Assembly: GCF_040581415.1 (NCBI RefSeq)
Contig: NZ_CP114014.1
Location: forward strand, 2,232,001-2,296,000
Length of the DNA: 64,000 nt
Source: Paraconexibacter sp040581415
GTDB taxonomy: Bacteria > Actinomycetota > Thermoleophilia > Solirubrobacterales > Solirubrobacteraceae
Direction of reading: 5' to 3'
The notes beneath the pieces are model-generated. The model saw only the letters and a program-made list of their open reading frames with translations, had not been told where the DNA came from and did not search any database. This document shows, piece by piece, positions 15,241-23,437 of the stretch. Position 1 is the first letter of the stretch. Each line of letters begins with the position of its first letter. A program made the position numbers and the translations under genes.

Positions 15241-16662
15241 ATGTCCCGACGGTCACTCGCCCTGTTCGCGCTCTGCGGCGCCTCGTTCCTGGCGTTCCTC
15301 GACACGACGATCGTCAACACGAGCTTCCCCTCGATCGGCGAGTCGTTCGAGGACGCAAGTCCCGCTGAGCTGAGCTGGATCCTCGACGGGTACTTCATCG
15401 TCTTCGCCGCGCTGCTCATCCCGGCCGGGGGGATCGCGGACCGCGTGGGCCGGCGGCGCGTCTTCCTCGTCGGCGTCGCGGCGTTCACGCTCAGCAGCCT
15501 GCTGTGCGCGGTCGCGCCCACCTGGGAGGCGCTGATCGCGGCGCGCGTCCTCCAGGGCACCGCCGCCGCGGTGATCGCTCCGGTGTCGCTGGCGCTGATC
15601 CTGGGCCAGTACCCGGCCGAGCGCCGCGCCGCCGGGATCGGCGTGTGGGGTGCGTCCGCGGCGCTCGCCGCTGCCTGCGGCCCGCCGCTGGGCGGCCTGC
15701 TGGTCGAGGTCGCGGACTGGCGCTGGATCTTCCTCGTGAACCTGCCGATCGGGGCCCTGGTGATCGCGGCCGGGGTGCGCGCCCTCGACGAGTCGCGGGA
15801 CGAGGACGCGACCGGCCTGCCCGACCTGCTGGCGAGCGCGCTCGTCGCCGTCGGCCTCGCGCTGCTCGCGCTCGGCATCGTCGAGGGGAACAACTGGGGG
15901 TGGGGGAGCCCGCGCGTGATCGGCGCGTTCGCCGCCGCCGCCGTGCTGGTCGCCGTCGTCGCGCGTCGATGCCTGACCCACCCGCGGCCGCTCGTCGACC
16001 CGGCCCTGATGGCGATCGCCTCCTTCCGGCGGGCGAACCTGGCGACGCTGCTGTTCGCGGCGGCGTTCTTCTCGACGATCCTCGGGAACATCCTGTTCCT
16101 GACCGGGGTCTGGGGCTACGACGTCCTGCACGCCGGGCTCGCGACGATCCCGGGGCCGCTGGCGACGACGTTCGCCTCCCAGCCGGCCGGGCGCCTGGCC
16201 GACCGCTTCGGTCACCGGGCCGTCATCGTCCCCGGCTGCCTGCTGTACGCGACCGGGCTGCTGGTGCTGCGCAGCGCCGGCGGCGAGCCCGACTGGGCCG
16301 GAACCTGGCTGCCCGGGATGGTGATCCAGGGCATCGGGGTCGGCCTGGCGTTCCCGACGCTCGGCGCCGCTGCCGCCGCGGACATCGACGAGGCCCGGTT
16401 CGGCGTCGCCAGCGCGGTCACGAGCGCCTTCCGGCAGTTCGGCGCGGTGCTCGGGACCGCGATCCTGATCGCGATCGTCGGGCAGCCGACGACGCTCGCC
16501 GCCGCGCTCGCGGCCTCCGACGACGCCTACCTGTTCGGCGTGGGGTCGGTGCTGGGCGCGGCGGTGGTGGCGGGGACGATCGTCACGCGGCGGGTGCTCG
16601 CGCCGCCGCACGACCCGCGGACGATCGCTGCGGGCCCGCCGGAGGCCGCGATCGGCGTCTGA
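15241..16662 (+). CDS. MFS drug-efflux transporter, DHA2 (14-TMS) type
   Basis: A polytopic protein of 473 residues. It begins in the membrane (LALFALCGASFLAFLDTTIVNTSFPSI), has the DHA2 motif LDTTIVN in helix 1, GGIADRVGRRR between helices 2 and 3 (motif A), and GPPLGGLL in helix 5 (motif C, typical of drug:H+ antiporters). About 14 hydrophobic segments fit the EmrB/QacA group. Its substrate is unknown. It is a single gene with its own promoter, preceded by a CRP-like operator, and followed by two palindromes before a convergent gene. Confidence 0.9.
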   Translation: MSRRSLALFALCGASFLAFLDTTIVNTSFPSIGESFEDASPAELSWILDGYFIVFAALLIPAGGIADRVGRRRVFLVGVAAFTLSSLLCAVAPTWEALIAARVLQGTAAAVIAPVSLALILGQYPAERRAAGIGVWGASAALAAACGPPLGGLLVEVADWRWIFLVNLPIGALVIAAGVRALDESRDEDATGLPDLLASALVAVGLALLALGIVEGNNWGWGSPRVIGAFAAAAVLVAVVARRCLTHPRPLVDPALMAIASFRRANLATLLFAAAFFSTILGNILFLTGVWGYDVLHAGLATIPGPLATTFASQPAGRLADRFGHRAVIVPGCLLYATGLLVLRSAGGEPDWAGTWLPGMVIQGIGVGLAFPTLGAAAAADIDEARFGVASAVTSAFRQFGAVLGTAILIAIVGQPTTLAAALAASDDAYLFGVGSVLGAAVVAGTIVTRRVLAPPHDPRTIAAGPPEAAIGV

Positions 16663-16680
16663 CCGCCGCGGTGCGCGGGG

Positions 16681-16786
16681 GTGGCAGCGCCTGGTGTCGC
16701 TCGCCGGCATCTGACACTGCCACCCTCGCCGCGGCGAGCGCGAGTGGCAGCGTCAGGTGTCGTTTTCCGACGTCTGACACTGCCAC
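16681..16786 (+). repeat. Pair of 43-bp palindromes (19-5-19) between convergent genes
   Basis: Copy 1 is 16681-16723 and copy 2 is 16744-16786. Each starts GTGGCAGCG and ends CTGACACTGCCAC, with 19-nt arms and a 5-nt loop. Copy 2 has 16 of 19 positions complementary. The 20 nt between them contain a perfect palindrome TCGCCGCGGCGA. Lying between convergent genes, they could act as a bidirectional terminator, though there is no U-tract. Duplication and fixed geometry also suggest a repeat family. Confidence 0.75.
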
Positions 16787-16798
16787 CCCCGCCGCGGG

Positions 16799-17176
16799 CT
16801 ACCAGCGGTAGCGGGCCTGGACCGCCACGAAGAAGCCGTGGCCGCCGCGGTTGCGGCAGGTCAGGCCGTCGTAGCGGGAGGTGCAGCTGAAGGACCCGAC
16901 CGTGACCTTGCGGCCGTAGCGGAGCGTCCAGTCGCCGCGGAGCGCCGGCCCCATCCCGTAGACCCGCGGGTAGCCGCGGCGGCTCATCTGGTAGGTGACG
17001 CGGGCGGAGTTCACGTCGCAGGCCATGTAGCCCGAGTAGCCGGTCGCGTACTGGCAGACGATGTTGCCGGTCGGCGTCTGGAAGCTGCCGGAGTACGCGT
17101 CGGCGGCGGCGGGTGCGGCGAGGGCGGCGGTGAGGGTGACGGCGGTGAGGGCGGCGCGGCGGATGATGGTGCGCAT
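16799..17176 (-). CDS. Secreted small protein, DUF6636-like
   Basis: A protein of 125 residues with a clear Sec signal peptide: MRTIIRRAA, a hydrophobic stretch, then APAAADA as a likely cleavage site near residue 28. The mature part has FQTPTGNIVC, ACDVN, GSFSC and GLTCRNRGGHGFFVA. Four cysteines suggest two disulfides. The TPTGNI-C ... GLTC-N--GHGFFV pattern resembles the DUF6636 family of actinobacterial exported proteins, whose function is unknown. AGGAG lies about 10 nt upstream of the ATG. It runs in the same direction as the FHA and kinase genes upstream of it but with an 87-nt gap. Confidence 0.8.
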   Translation of the reverse strand: MRTIIRRAALTAVTLTAALAAPAAADAYSGSFQTPTGNIVCQYATGYSGYMACDVNSARVTYQMSRRGYPRVYGMGPALRGDWTLRYGRKVTVGSFSCTSRYDGLTCRNRGGHGFFVAVQARYRW

Positions 17177-17263
17177 GGGGTGACTCCTGGGGGGTGGTTG
17201 GTCGATGTGTCCATCCTCGACCGCCGCCGCGCCCCCGCCCATGCCCTCACGGTGGGAAGTCCC

Positions 17264-17944
17264 TCACCCCTCCTGCGTCGCCCCCGGGGCGAAGTCCGCC
17301 TCCGTCAGCACCCCCAGGCCGAGTGCGATCTCGGCCAGCCGCGCACGCTTGGCGTTGTTCGGGATCTCGCCCACCGCGAACTGCTCGAACAGCGCCTTCA
17401 GGTGCGACTTGACGGTGTCGACGCTGAGCACGAGCGCCTCGGCGATCGCGAGGTTCGTCGCGGGCGCGGTGACCCCGGGGCCGCGGCACGGGCGGCTGAG
17501 CTCGACGAGGACCCGCCGCTGGGCGGGGGTGATGCGCAGCGTCGCCAGCAGCGGGCTGTCGGCGAGCGTCGTCCCGGCGATCGTGCCGGCCGACGGGTCG
17601 CGGAAGGTCAGCGTGCAGGAGCCGACGAGCACCACGTCGCCGTCGATCAGGCGCCGCGGGCCGCTGATGCGCGTGCCGTTGACGAACGTCCCGTTGCGGG
17701 GCAGGCCGTCGTCCGCCGTCGCCCAGCCGCCTGGCACGGGCCAGATGCGCAGGTGCAGCCGCGACACGCGCGCGTCGGCGAGCACGACGTCGCACGCGTC
17801 CGACCGGCCGACGGTCAGCTCGTGCCCCGGCAGGGGACGGACGACCGGCACCGCGTCCGGCGGCTGGACGACGAGGAACGGTGAGCCGGCGCGCTCGGCG
17901 GCCAGCAGGTCCTTCAGCGCCTGCGCCCGGGACGTCGTGCTCAC
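17264..17944 (-). CDS. FHA domain protein with C-terminal HTH
   Basis: A protein of 226 residues. Residues about 40-115 form a forkhead-associated phosphothreonine-binding domain with the core GRSDACDVVL, SRLHLRI and NGTFVNG. The C-terminal part (about 130-205) resembles a LuxR-type or related winged HTH (TPAQRRVLVEL, TNLAIAEALVLSVDTVKSHLKALFEQF). This suggests a DNA-binding regulator controlled by phosphothreonine docking. It is 7 nt downstream of a Ser/Thr kinase gene on the same strand, so the kinase is its likely partner. The kinase link is inference. Confidence 0.85.
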   Translation of the reverse strand: MSTTSRAQALKDLLAAERAGSPFLVVQPPDAVPVVRPLPGHELTVGRSDACDVVLADARVSRLHLRIWPVPGGWATADDGLPRNGTFVNGTRISGPRRLIDGDVVLVGSCTLTFRDPSAGTIAGTTLADSPLLATLRITPAQRRVLVELSRPCRGPGVTAPATNLAIAEALVLSVDTVKSHLKALFEQFAVGEIPNNAKRARLAEIALGLGVLTEADFAPGATQEG

Positions 17945-17951
17945 CGCGGCG

Positions 17952-19763
17952 TCACGCCTTGCACTTGGCGGCGATCTCCGTGATGAGCCAGCGCCCGTCG
18001 GTCCGCCGCAGGACGAAGCTGATGGGCTGCGGGGGCAGGCGCTCGGACGTCGTGATCTGCGAGCGCGCCTCGATCCGCGCGCGCTCGCCGTCGACGCTCA
18101 CGCGGGCGGAGGTGGCGTCGAGCAGGCGGTACTCGTTGACGTCGGCGAACTGCCGCTCGTAGATGGCGATCGCCGCGTCCCGGCCGGTGGTCGTCTGGCA
18201 GCCGCTGACGACCCCGTTGCCGCCGGTCCGCTGCACATCGGGGCTGAACAGCGCCCGCAGACGGCCCGAGTCGTGGTCGGTGAACGCGGTGGCGTAGGCC
18301 CGGACGGCCGACGCCACCTCGCGGCGCGCAGGCTCGGTGGCCGGGTCCGGCCCGCCCGCCGCCTGGGTGGTCGTGGGCGGACCAGTGCTCGTGGTGCCGT
18401 CCGTCGTCCCCGTGGTCGCCGTCGACGGCGTCGCGCCGGTCGCGCCCGTCGTCCCGGACGTCGAGCCCGACGTGGAGGTCGACGGGCTCGACGAGGTCGT
18501 CGACGTCGACGGGGTCGATGCCACGCGGGCGCCGTCGCTCGCGTCCTCGCGGGTGAGCAGCCAGGCCGCACCGCCGCCGAGGACGATCGCGAGCAGCGCG
18601 CAGACGGCGAGCAGCGCGCCGCGGCCGCCACCGGCCCCGGCTCCGCCGCCCGGAGAGCCGGCGACCGCAGGCGGCGCAGCGGACGGGACGGCGGTGCGCG
18701 TCGCCGGCGCCGGGCGCGGAGCCCGGGCGGCCGGTCGCACGGGGACGCCCATGACCGCGGTCGCGTCGGCGGCCGGCGACTCCCCGGCCAGGCCCGGCTC
18801 GGCGAGCGTCGCGTCGTCGTCACCGCCGGGCGGGGCGTCCGGCCCGGCCAGCGGCGGCGCCATCGCCGGCGCGACCTGCGCCAGCGCCCGCGCGAACGCG
18901 GCACCGTCCGGGAAGCGGTCGGCGGGGTCGATCGCCATCGCCCGGATGAGGACCGCGTCGTAGGCGGTCCCGAGCGCCGGGGCGGCCTCCGAAGCCAGGG
19001 GACGAGGGGCGGACGCGTGCGCGAGCAGCGTCGCCACGGGCGTCTCGCGGCGCAACGGCCGCTCACCCGTGAGGGCCTCGAAGAGCACGCAGGCCAGCGC
19101 GTACAGATCGGCGCGGCCGTCGAGCTCGCCGCCCTGGACCTGCTCGGGCGCGAGGAAGCCCGGCGTCCCGATGACGTTGCCGGTCACCGTCAGCTCCCCG
19201 CTGATGGTCTCGGCGTCGGTGCCGGCGACCGACAGCGCGCGGACGACGCCGAAGTCCGTGAGGTAGGCGTGCAGGCCGGAGCCCATCTGCCGCACGAGGA
19301 TGTTCGCGGGCTTGACGTCCCGGTGCAGGATCCCGGCGCGGTGGGCGGTGTCGAGGGCGTCGGCGATCTGGGTCACGACCCGCACCGCGTCGGCCTGGGC
19401 CATCGCGCCGTGCTCGTCGAGGTGCTCGCGCAGGTCCTCGCCGTCGACCCACTGCATGGCGATCCACGCCACCCCGTCGGTCTCGCCCGCCCCGTGCACG
19501 CTGATGATGTGTGGGTGGTCGAGGCCCGCTGCGGCACGGGCCTCACGGGTGAAGCGCGTCCGGAAGGAGGGGTCGGCGGCGATCCGCCCGGCGATGACCT
19601 TCAGGGCGACGACGCGGCCCAGCGACTCCTGCCGCGCGCGGTAGACGACGCCCATCGCGCCGCGGCCGGCGACCGACTCGACGACGAACTCGGCCAGTCG
19701 GCGCCCAGGGGCCAGGTCGTCTGCAGGCGGCACGCCGCCGGAGGTGTGCTCGCGGTCCGTCAC
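17952..19763 (-). CDS. Transmembrane Ser/Thr protein kinase with extracytoplasmic NTF2-like domain
   Basis: A PknB-type kinase of about 603 residues. The kinase domain occupies the first half: glycine loop GRGAMGVVYRAR, VALKVIAG, catalytic HRDVKPANILV, DFGVVRAL and GTPGFLAPEQ. A single membrane helix (LLAVCALLAIVLGGGAAWLL) follows near residue 400, then a Ser/Thr/Gly linker of about 75 residues. The C-terminal 120 residues (VRAYATAFTDHDSGRLRALFSPDV ... WLITEIAAKCKA) look like a SnoaL/NTF2-fold domain outside the cell, instead of PASTA repeats. The GTG at 19763 lies 10 nt after TAGGGT; an in-frame start at 19790 would add 9 residues. Confidence 0.9.
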   Translation of the reverse strand: MTDREHTSGGVPPADDLAPGRRLAEFVVESVAGRGAMGVVYRARQESLGRVVALKVIAGRIAADPSFRTRFTREARAAAGLDHPHIISVHGAGETDGVAWIAMQWVDGEDLREHLDEHGAMAQADAVRVVTQIADALDTAHRAGILHRDVKPANILVRQMGSGLHAYLTDFGVVRALSVAGTDAETISGELTVTGNVIGTPGFLAPEQVQGGELDGRADLYALACVLFEALTGERPLRRETPVATLLAHASAPRPLASEAAPALGTAYDAVLIRAMAIDPADRFPDGAAFARALAQVAPAMAPPLAGPDAPPGGDDDATLAEPGLAGESPAADATAVMGVPVRPAARAPRPAPATRTAVPSAAPPAVAGSPGGGAGAGGGRGALLAVCALLAIVLGGGAAWLLTREDASDGARVASTPSTSTTSSSPSTSTSGSTSGTTGATGATPSTATTGTTDGTTSTGPPTTTQAAGGPDPATEPARREVASAVRAYATAFTDHDSGRLRALFSPDVQRTGGNGVVSGCQTTTGRDAAIAIYERQFADVNEYRLLDATSARVSVDGERARIEARSQITTSERLPPQPISFVLRRTDGRWLITEIAAKCKA

Positions 19764-19855
19764 GACCTTGCTCACCCTACCCAGGGGCACGGCCGGCTGA
19801 CACCGGGGTGCGGGGTCGTCGCGGTCAGGTGTGGCGCGCTGCCGTCCATGCCCGT

Positions 19856-19861
19856 TACGCT
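19856..19861 (+). promoter_or_regulatory. -10 box (TACGCT) for the PucR-type regulator
   Basis: TACGCT ends 7 nt before the ATG at 19869, matching the leaderless pattern seen elsewhere in the window. No clear -35 is visible. The spacing favours this ATG over those at 19848 and 19881. Confidence 0.5.
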
Positions 19862-19868
19862 CGGGTTC

Positions 19869-21137
19869 ATGAGCTCACGGATGGCGGTCAAGCAGGCCGC
19901 GGCCCACGATCATGAGTGGCACGACCGCCTGCGCCGCCAGACCGCGATCGAGCTGCGCCCGTCCCTCGACGAGATGGTCGACCAGTGCGTCGCGTACATC
20001 CAGGAGTCGATGCCCGAGCTGAGCCTCGACGAGGAGCTCGCCGAGGGCCTGCAGGAGAGCACCTACGACAACCTCGAGCGGATCTTCGACATGCTGTCCG
20101 ACGGCGAGTCGCAGGAGGAGAGCAAGGCGCCCCCGGGGGCCATCCGCTACGCCGAGACGATGGTGCGCCGCGGGACACCGCTCGCCAGCCTGCTGCGGGC
20201 CTACCGCCTCGGGACGATGTGGACCTGGACGCTGTGGCGGCGGGAGATCATCAAGCGGATCGACGACCCGGACCTGCTGATGGAGGCCGTCGACCACTCG
20301 ATGTCGTTCGTCTTCGGCTACGTGGACGCGGTCAGCGAGGAGGTCACCGAGGAGTACGCCAAGCAGCGCGAGCAGTGGGCCCGCAGCGCGGCCGCCCTGC
20401 GCCACGAGACGGTCGAGGCGGTGCTCAGCGACGAGGCGCTCGACCTCGACGTCGTCGCGGCCCGGCTCGGCTACGACCTGCGCGCCGAGCACGTCGCCTT
20501 CATCCTGACCACCCGCGCCGCCGACGACGCCGAGGACGTCGTCGCCCGGCTGGAGTCCCAGGGTCAGGCCCTGGCGACCCGCCTCGGCGCCCGCCGGACC
20601 CTGCTCGTCCCCGACGGCCGCACGCGCCTGTGGATGTGGTGCTCGTTCGAGGGCTGCCCCGACGACGAGACCGTCGCCGCCGCCAGTGCGGACCGCACGC
20701 TCCTGGACGGCATCGTCGTGACCAGCGGCACCGCGGCCGTCGGCCGCGAGGGCTTCACGACGTCCCACGAGGAGGCGCTCTACGTCAAGGAGCTGCTGCG
20801 CGTCGGCGGGCGGCACCAGGGGCACCTGGTCCGCTACGAGAAGGTCGTCGTCGCCTCGCTGCTCGCCGCCGACCTGCCGCGGGCGCGGCGGTTCGTCGCG
20901 CAGGAGCTAGGCGCGCTCGCCGACTCCGACGACGCCACCTCGCGCGTTCGCGCGACGGTGACCGTGTTGCTGGAGGAGAGCGGCCGCGGCACGGTCGCCG
21001 CCAAGCGACTCGGCATCCACCAGAACACCGTCAGCTACCGCGTCCGGCAGGCTGAGCGCCTGCTCGGGCACCCGCTGTCGGAACGGCGCTACGAGGTCGA
21101 GACCGCCCTCCGCCTGCTGCGCGCCATCGAGGGCTGA
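19869..21137 (+). CDS. PucR-family transcriptional regulator
   Basis: A protein of 422 residues. The N-terminal 180 residues are helical and acidic (RsbRD/GGDEF-like sensor type seen in actinobacterial PucR proteins), with RYAETMVRRGTPLASLLRAYRLG. The C-terminal 60 residues hold the PucR HTH_30 motif: LLEESGRGTVAAKRLGIHQNTVSYRV, followed by ERLLGHPL. Such proteins regulate catabolic or stress genes by ligands that are mostly unknown. It is divergent from the kinase gene across about 105 nt, and is followed after 45 nt by a hybrid histidine kinase in the same direction. Confidence 0.87.
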   Translation: MSSRMAVKQAAAHDHEWHDRLRRQTAIELRPSLDEMVDQCVAYIQESMPELSLDEELAEGLQESTYDNLERIFDMLSDGESQEESKAPPGAIRYAETMVRRGTPLASLLRAYRLGTMWTWTLWRREIIKRIDDPDLLMEAVDHSMSFVFGYVDAVSEEVTEEYAKQREQWARSAAALRHETVEAVLSDEALDLDVVAARLGYDLRAEHVAFILTTRAADDAEDVVARLESQGQALATRLGARRTLLVPDGRTRLWMWCSFEGCPDDETVAAASADRTLLDGIVVTSGTAAVGREGFTTSHEEALYVKELLRVGGRHQGHLVRYEKVVVASLLAADLPRARRFVAQELGALADSDDATSRVRATVTVLLEESGRGTVAAKRLGIHQNTVSYRVRQAERLLGHPLSERRYEVETALRLLRAIEG

Positions 21138-21182
21138 CGTGGGGTCCCGGCCGCCGTCGACCGGCGACCGGCCGACCACCGG

Positions 21183-23393
21183 ATGACCGCGCTGCGCCCC
21201 ACGATCGTCCGGCGCGGCGGCGTGGCGCTGATGCTCCTGGCGACGATCGCCGGTGCGCTGCTCGCGCAGCACGCCGTCGACGATCGTCAGCACGCGCGCT
21301 TCGACTCGGAGGTCCGGCGGCTCGACACCGCGATCAGCGAGCGGATGCGGGCGTACGTCCAGGTCCTGAGGGGCTGCGCCGGGCTGTTCTCCGCGTCCGA
21401 CGCCGTGACGCTGAGCGACTGGCGCCGCTACGTCGGCGGCCTGCGGCTGTCGGAGCGCTACCCCGGGTTCAAGACCCTCGCGTTCGCGCCCGAGGTCTCC
21501 GCGAGCGGGCTGCCGGCGTTCCTGCGCGACGTCCGCGCGCGTCCGACGCCGCCCGGCACGATCGCGGTGCGCGAGCCGCGCCGGTACGTGCTGCAGACCC
21601 CGACGCGCTCGTCGGGAGCGCCGGGGTTCCACGCGCCGATCCTGTACGTCGCGCCCTACCTGCCGGCGAACCAGATCGCCCTCGGCACCGACCTGCCGCG
21701 CGAGCCGCTGCGGCGCGCGGCGATGCTGCGCTCCCGGCGGGCGGGCACGGCCATCATCACCGCGCCGCTGCGGCTGGTCGGCAGCGACACGCGGTCGACT
21801 AGCTTCATCGCCTTCCTGGCCGTGCGGGACAAGTCCGGGCGCAAGGGCTGGGTGACCGCGGCGTTCATCGCGCAGGACTTCCTCGCCGGCGTCCGCAGCG
21901 GGGCGTCGGCGTCGCCGCTGCGGTTCGCCGTCGAGGACGCGGTGACCGGCGACCTGATCGCGTCGACCGACGGCGTGGCCGCCGCCTCCCAGTCGCCGCG
22001 GCCGCTGGCGTCCGTGGAGGACGCGGCGTTCACCCGGACGACGACCGTCGGTGTCCCCGGGCGGTCCTGGCGCGTGCGCTACGTGGCCCCCGACGGCTTC
22101 GTCCCGTCCGCGAGCCGGCTCGCCCCGGTGGGTGTCCTGGCCGGCGGCCTGCTGCTCTCGCTGCTGTACGTCTTCCTGTCGAGGCAGACGGTCATGCTCG
22201 CCCGGGCCCGGGAGGACGCCGAGGCGGCGACCCGGGCGAAGTCCGCGTTCCTGGCCACGATGTCGCACGAGATCCGGACGCCGATGAACGCCGTCATCGG
22301 GATGAGCAGCGTGCTCATGGACACCGAGCTCACCGCCGAGCAGTCCGAGCCGGCGGCCGTCATCCGCAGCAGCGCCGAGCACCTGCTGCACCTCATCAAC
22401 GACATCCTCGACTACTCGAAGATCGAGGCCGGCGGGATCGAGCTCGAGCGCGCGCCCTACGCCGTGCGCGACTGCGTGCTCTCCGCCGTGCAGCTCGTCG
22501 CCGGGGACGCACAGCAGCGGTCGATCCGGCTCACGCACGCGGTCGCCGCCGACGTCCCGCCGTGGCTCGAGGGCGACGTCAGCCGCCTGCGGCAGATCCT
22601 GCTCAACCTCCTGTCCAACGCGGTGAAGTTCACCCCGGAGGGCGGGGCGGTCACGCTCGAGGTCACGACGTCGAGCTCGGCGGACGGCCGGCTGCAGCTG
22701 AGCCTCGAGGTCCGCGACACCGGGATCGGGCTGTCCGCCGGGGAGCAGTCGCGGCTGTTCACGCCCTTCGCGCAGGCGGACGCGTCGATCAGCCGGCGCT
22801 ACGGGGGCACCGGCCTGGGCCTCTCGATCGTCGGCCGCCTGGTGGCCGTGATGGGCGGGACCGTCGCCGTGCACAGCGAACCGGGGGAGGGGGCGACCTT
22901 CCGCGTCACGGTGCCTGCCGCCGTCGTCCCCGCTCCGCCGCCGGCGGAGCCTGCCCCCGTGCACGTCCCCGCCGCCATCGGCGCGGCGCACCCGCTGCGG
23001 ATCCTCGTCGCCGAGGACCACTCGGTGAACCAGATCGTGGCCCGCCGGCTGTTCGCCCGCATCGGCTACACCGTCGACATCGTCGGCAACGGGGAGGAGG
23101 CGGTCGCCGCCGTCGAGCGCCAGCCCTACGACGTGGTGTTCCTCGACGTGCAGATGCCGGTGATGGACGGCCTGACCGCCGCCCGGGTCCTGGTCGAGCG
23201 CTGGCCCGAGGGCGAGCGGCCGCACCTCGTCGCCATGACGGCCGGCGCCTGGGAGGAGGACCGGGCCGCCGCGCGGGCGGCGGGCATGGGGGACTTCGTG
23301 CCCAAACCGGTGACGATGGACGTCCTGGGCGCCGTGCTCGCACACTGCGGGCGGGTGACCCGCAGAGCGGCGGTCGCCGCACCGGACGGCTGA
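21183..23393 (+). CDS. CHASE-domain hybrid sensor histidine kinase with receiver
   Basis: A protein of 736 residues. Membrane helix 1 is at about 10-30. An extracytoplasmic CHASE-like domain follows (RYPGFKTLAFAPEV, FHAPILYVAPYLP), then membrane helix 2 near 310-330. HisKA has SHEIRTPMNAVIG with phospho-accepting His about 362. HATPase_c shows LLNLLSNAVKFT, DTGIGL and YGGTGLGLSIV. A C-terminal receiver has Asp about 655 in FLDVQMPVMDG. In the receiver the usual TAN-A stretch reads MTAGAW. CHASE domains bind small signals outside the cell. A partner phosphotransfer protein is not encoded nearby. Confidence 0.93.
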   Translation: MTALRPTIVRRGGVALMLLATIAGALLAQHAVDDRQHARFDSEVRRLDTAISERMRAYVQVLRGCAGLFSASDAVTLSDWRRYVGGLRLSERYPGFKTLAFAPEVSASGLPAFLRDVRARPTPPGTIAVREPRRYVLQTPTRSSGAPGFHAPILYVAPYLPANQIALGTDLPREPLRRAAMLRSRRAGTAIITAPLRLVGSDTRSTSFIAFLAVRDKSGRKGWVTAAFIAQDFLAGVRSGASASPLRFAVEDAVTGDLIASTDGVAAASQSPRPLASVEDAAFTRTTTVGVPGRSWRVRYVAPDGFVPSASRLAPVGVLAGGLLLSLLYVFLSRQTVMLARAREDAEAATRAKSAFLATMSHEIRTPMNAVIGMSSVLMDTELTAEQSEPAAVIRSSAEHLLHLINDILDYSKIEAGGIELERAPYAVRDCVLSAVQLVAGDAQQRSIRLTHAVAADVPPWLEGDVSRLRQILLNLLSNAVKFTPEGGAVTLEVTTSSSADGRLQLSLEVRDTGIGLSAGEQSRLFTPFAQADASISRRYGGTGLGLSIVGRLVAVMGGTVAVHSEPGEGATFRVTVPAAVVPAPPPAEPAPVHVPAAIGAAHPLRILVAEDHSVNQIVARRLFARIGYTVDIVGNGEEAVAAVERQPYDVVFLDVQMPVMDGLTAARVLVERWPEGERPHLVAMTAGAWEEDRAAARAAGMGDFVPKPVTMDVLGAVLAHCGRVTRRAAVAAPDG

Positions 23394-23437
23394 CGGGCCG
23401 GGACGCGGCCCCGGCCAGTGCTAAGTTGCGCCACACC

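Noticed and set aside
17205..19847. Very long plus-strand frame (1310 residues) leading into the PucR regulator
   Set aside because: Only the last part from about 19869 has family motifs. The rest is antisense to the FHA and kinase genes, whose motifs are unmistakable.
23394..23437. Glycine riboswitch before gcvT
   Set aside because: Only 44 nt separate the kinase stop from the probable start. A glycine aptamer needs about 100 nt.
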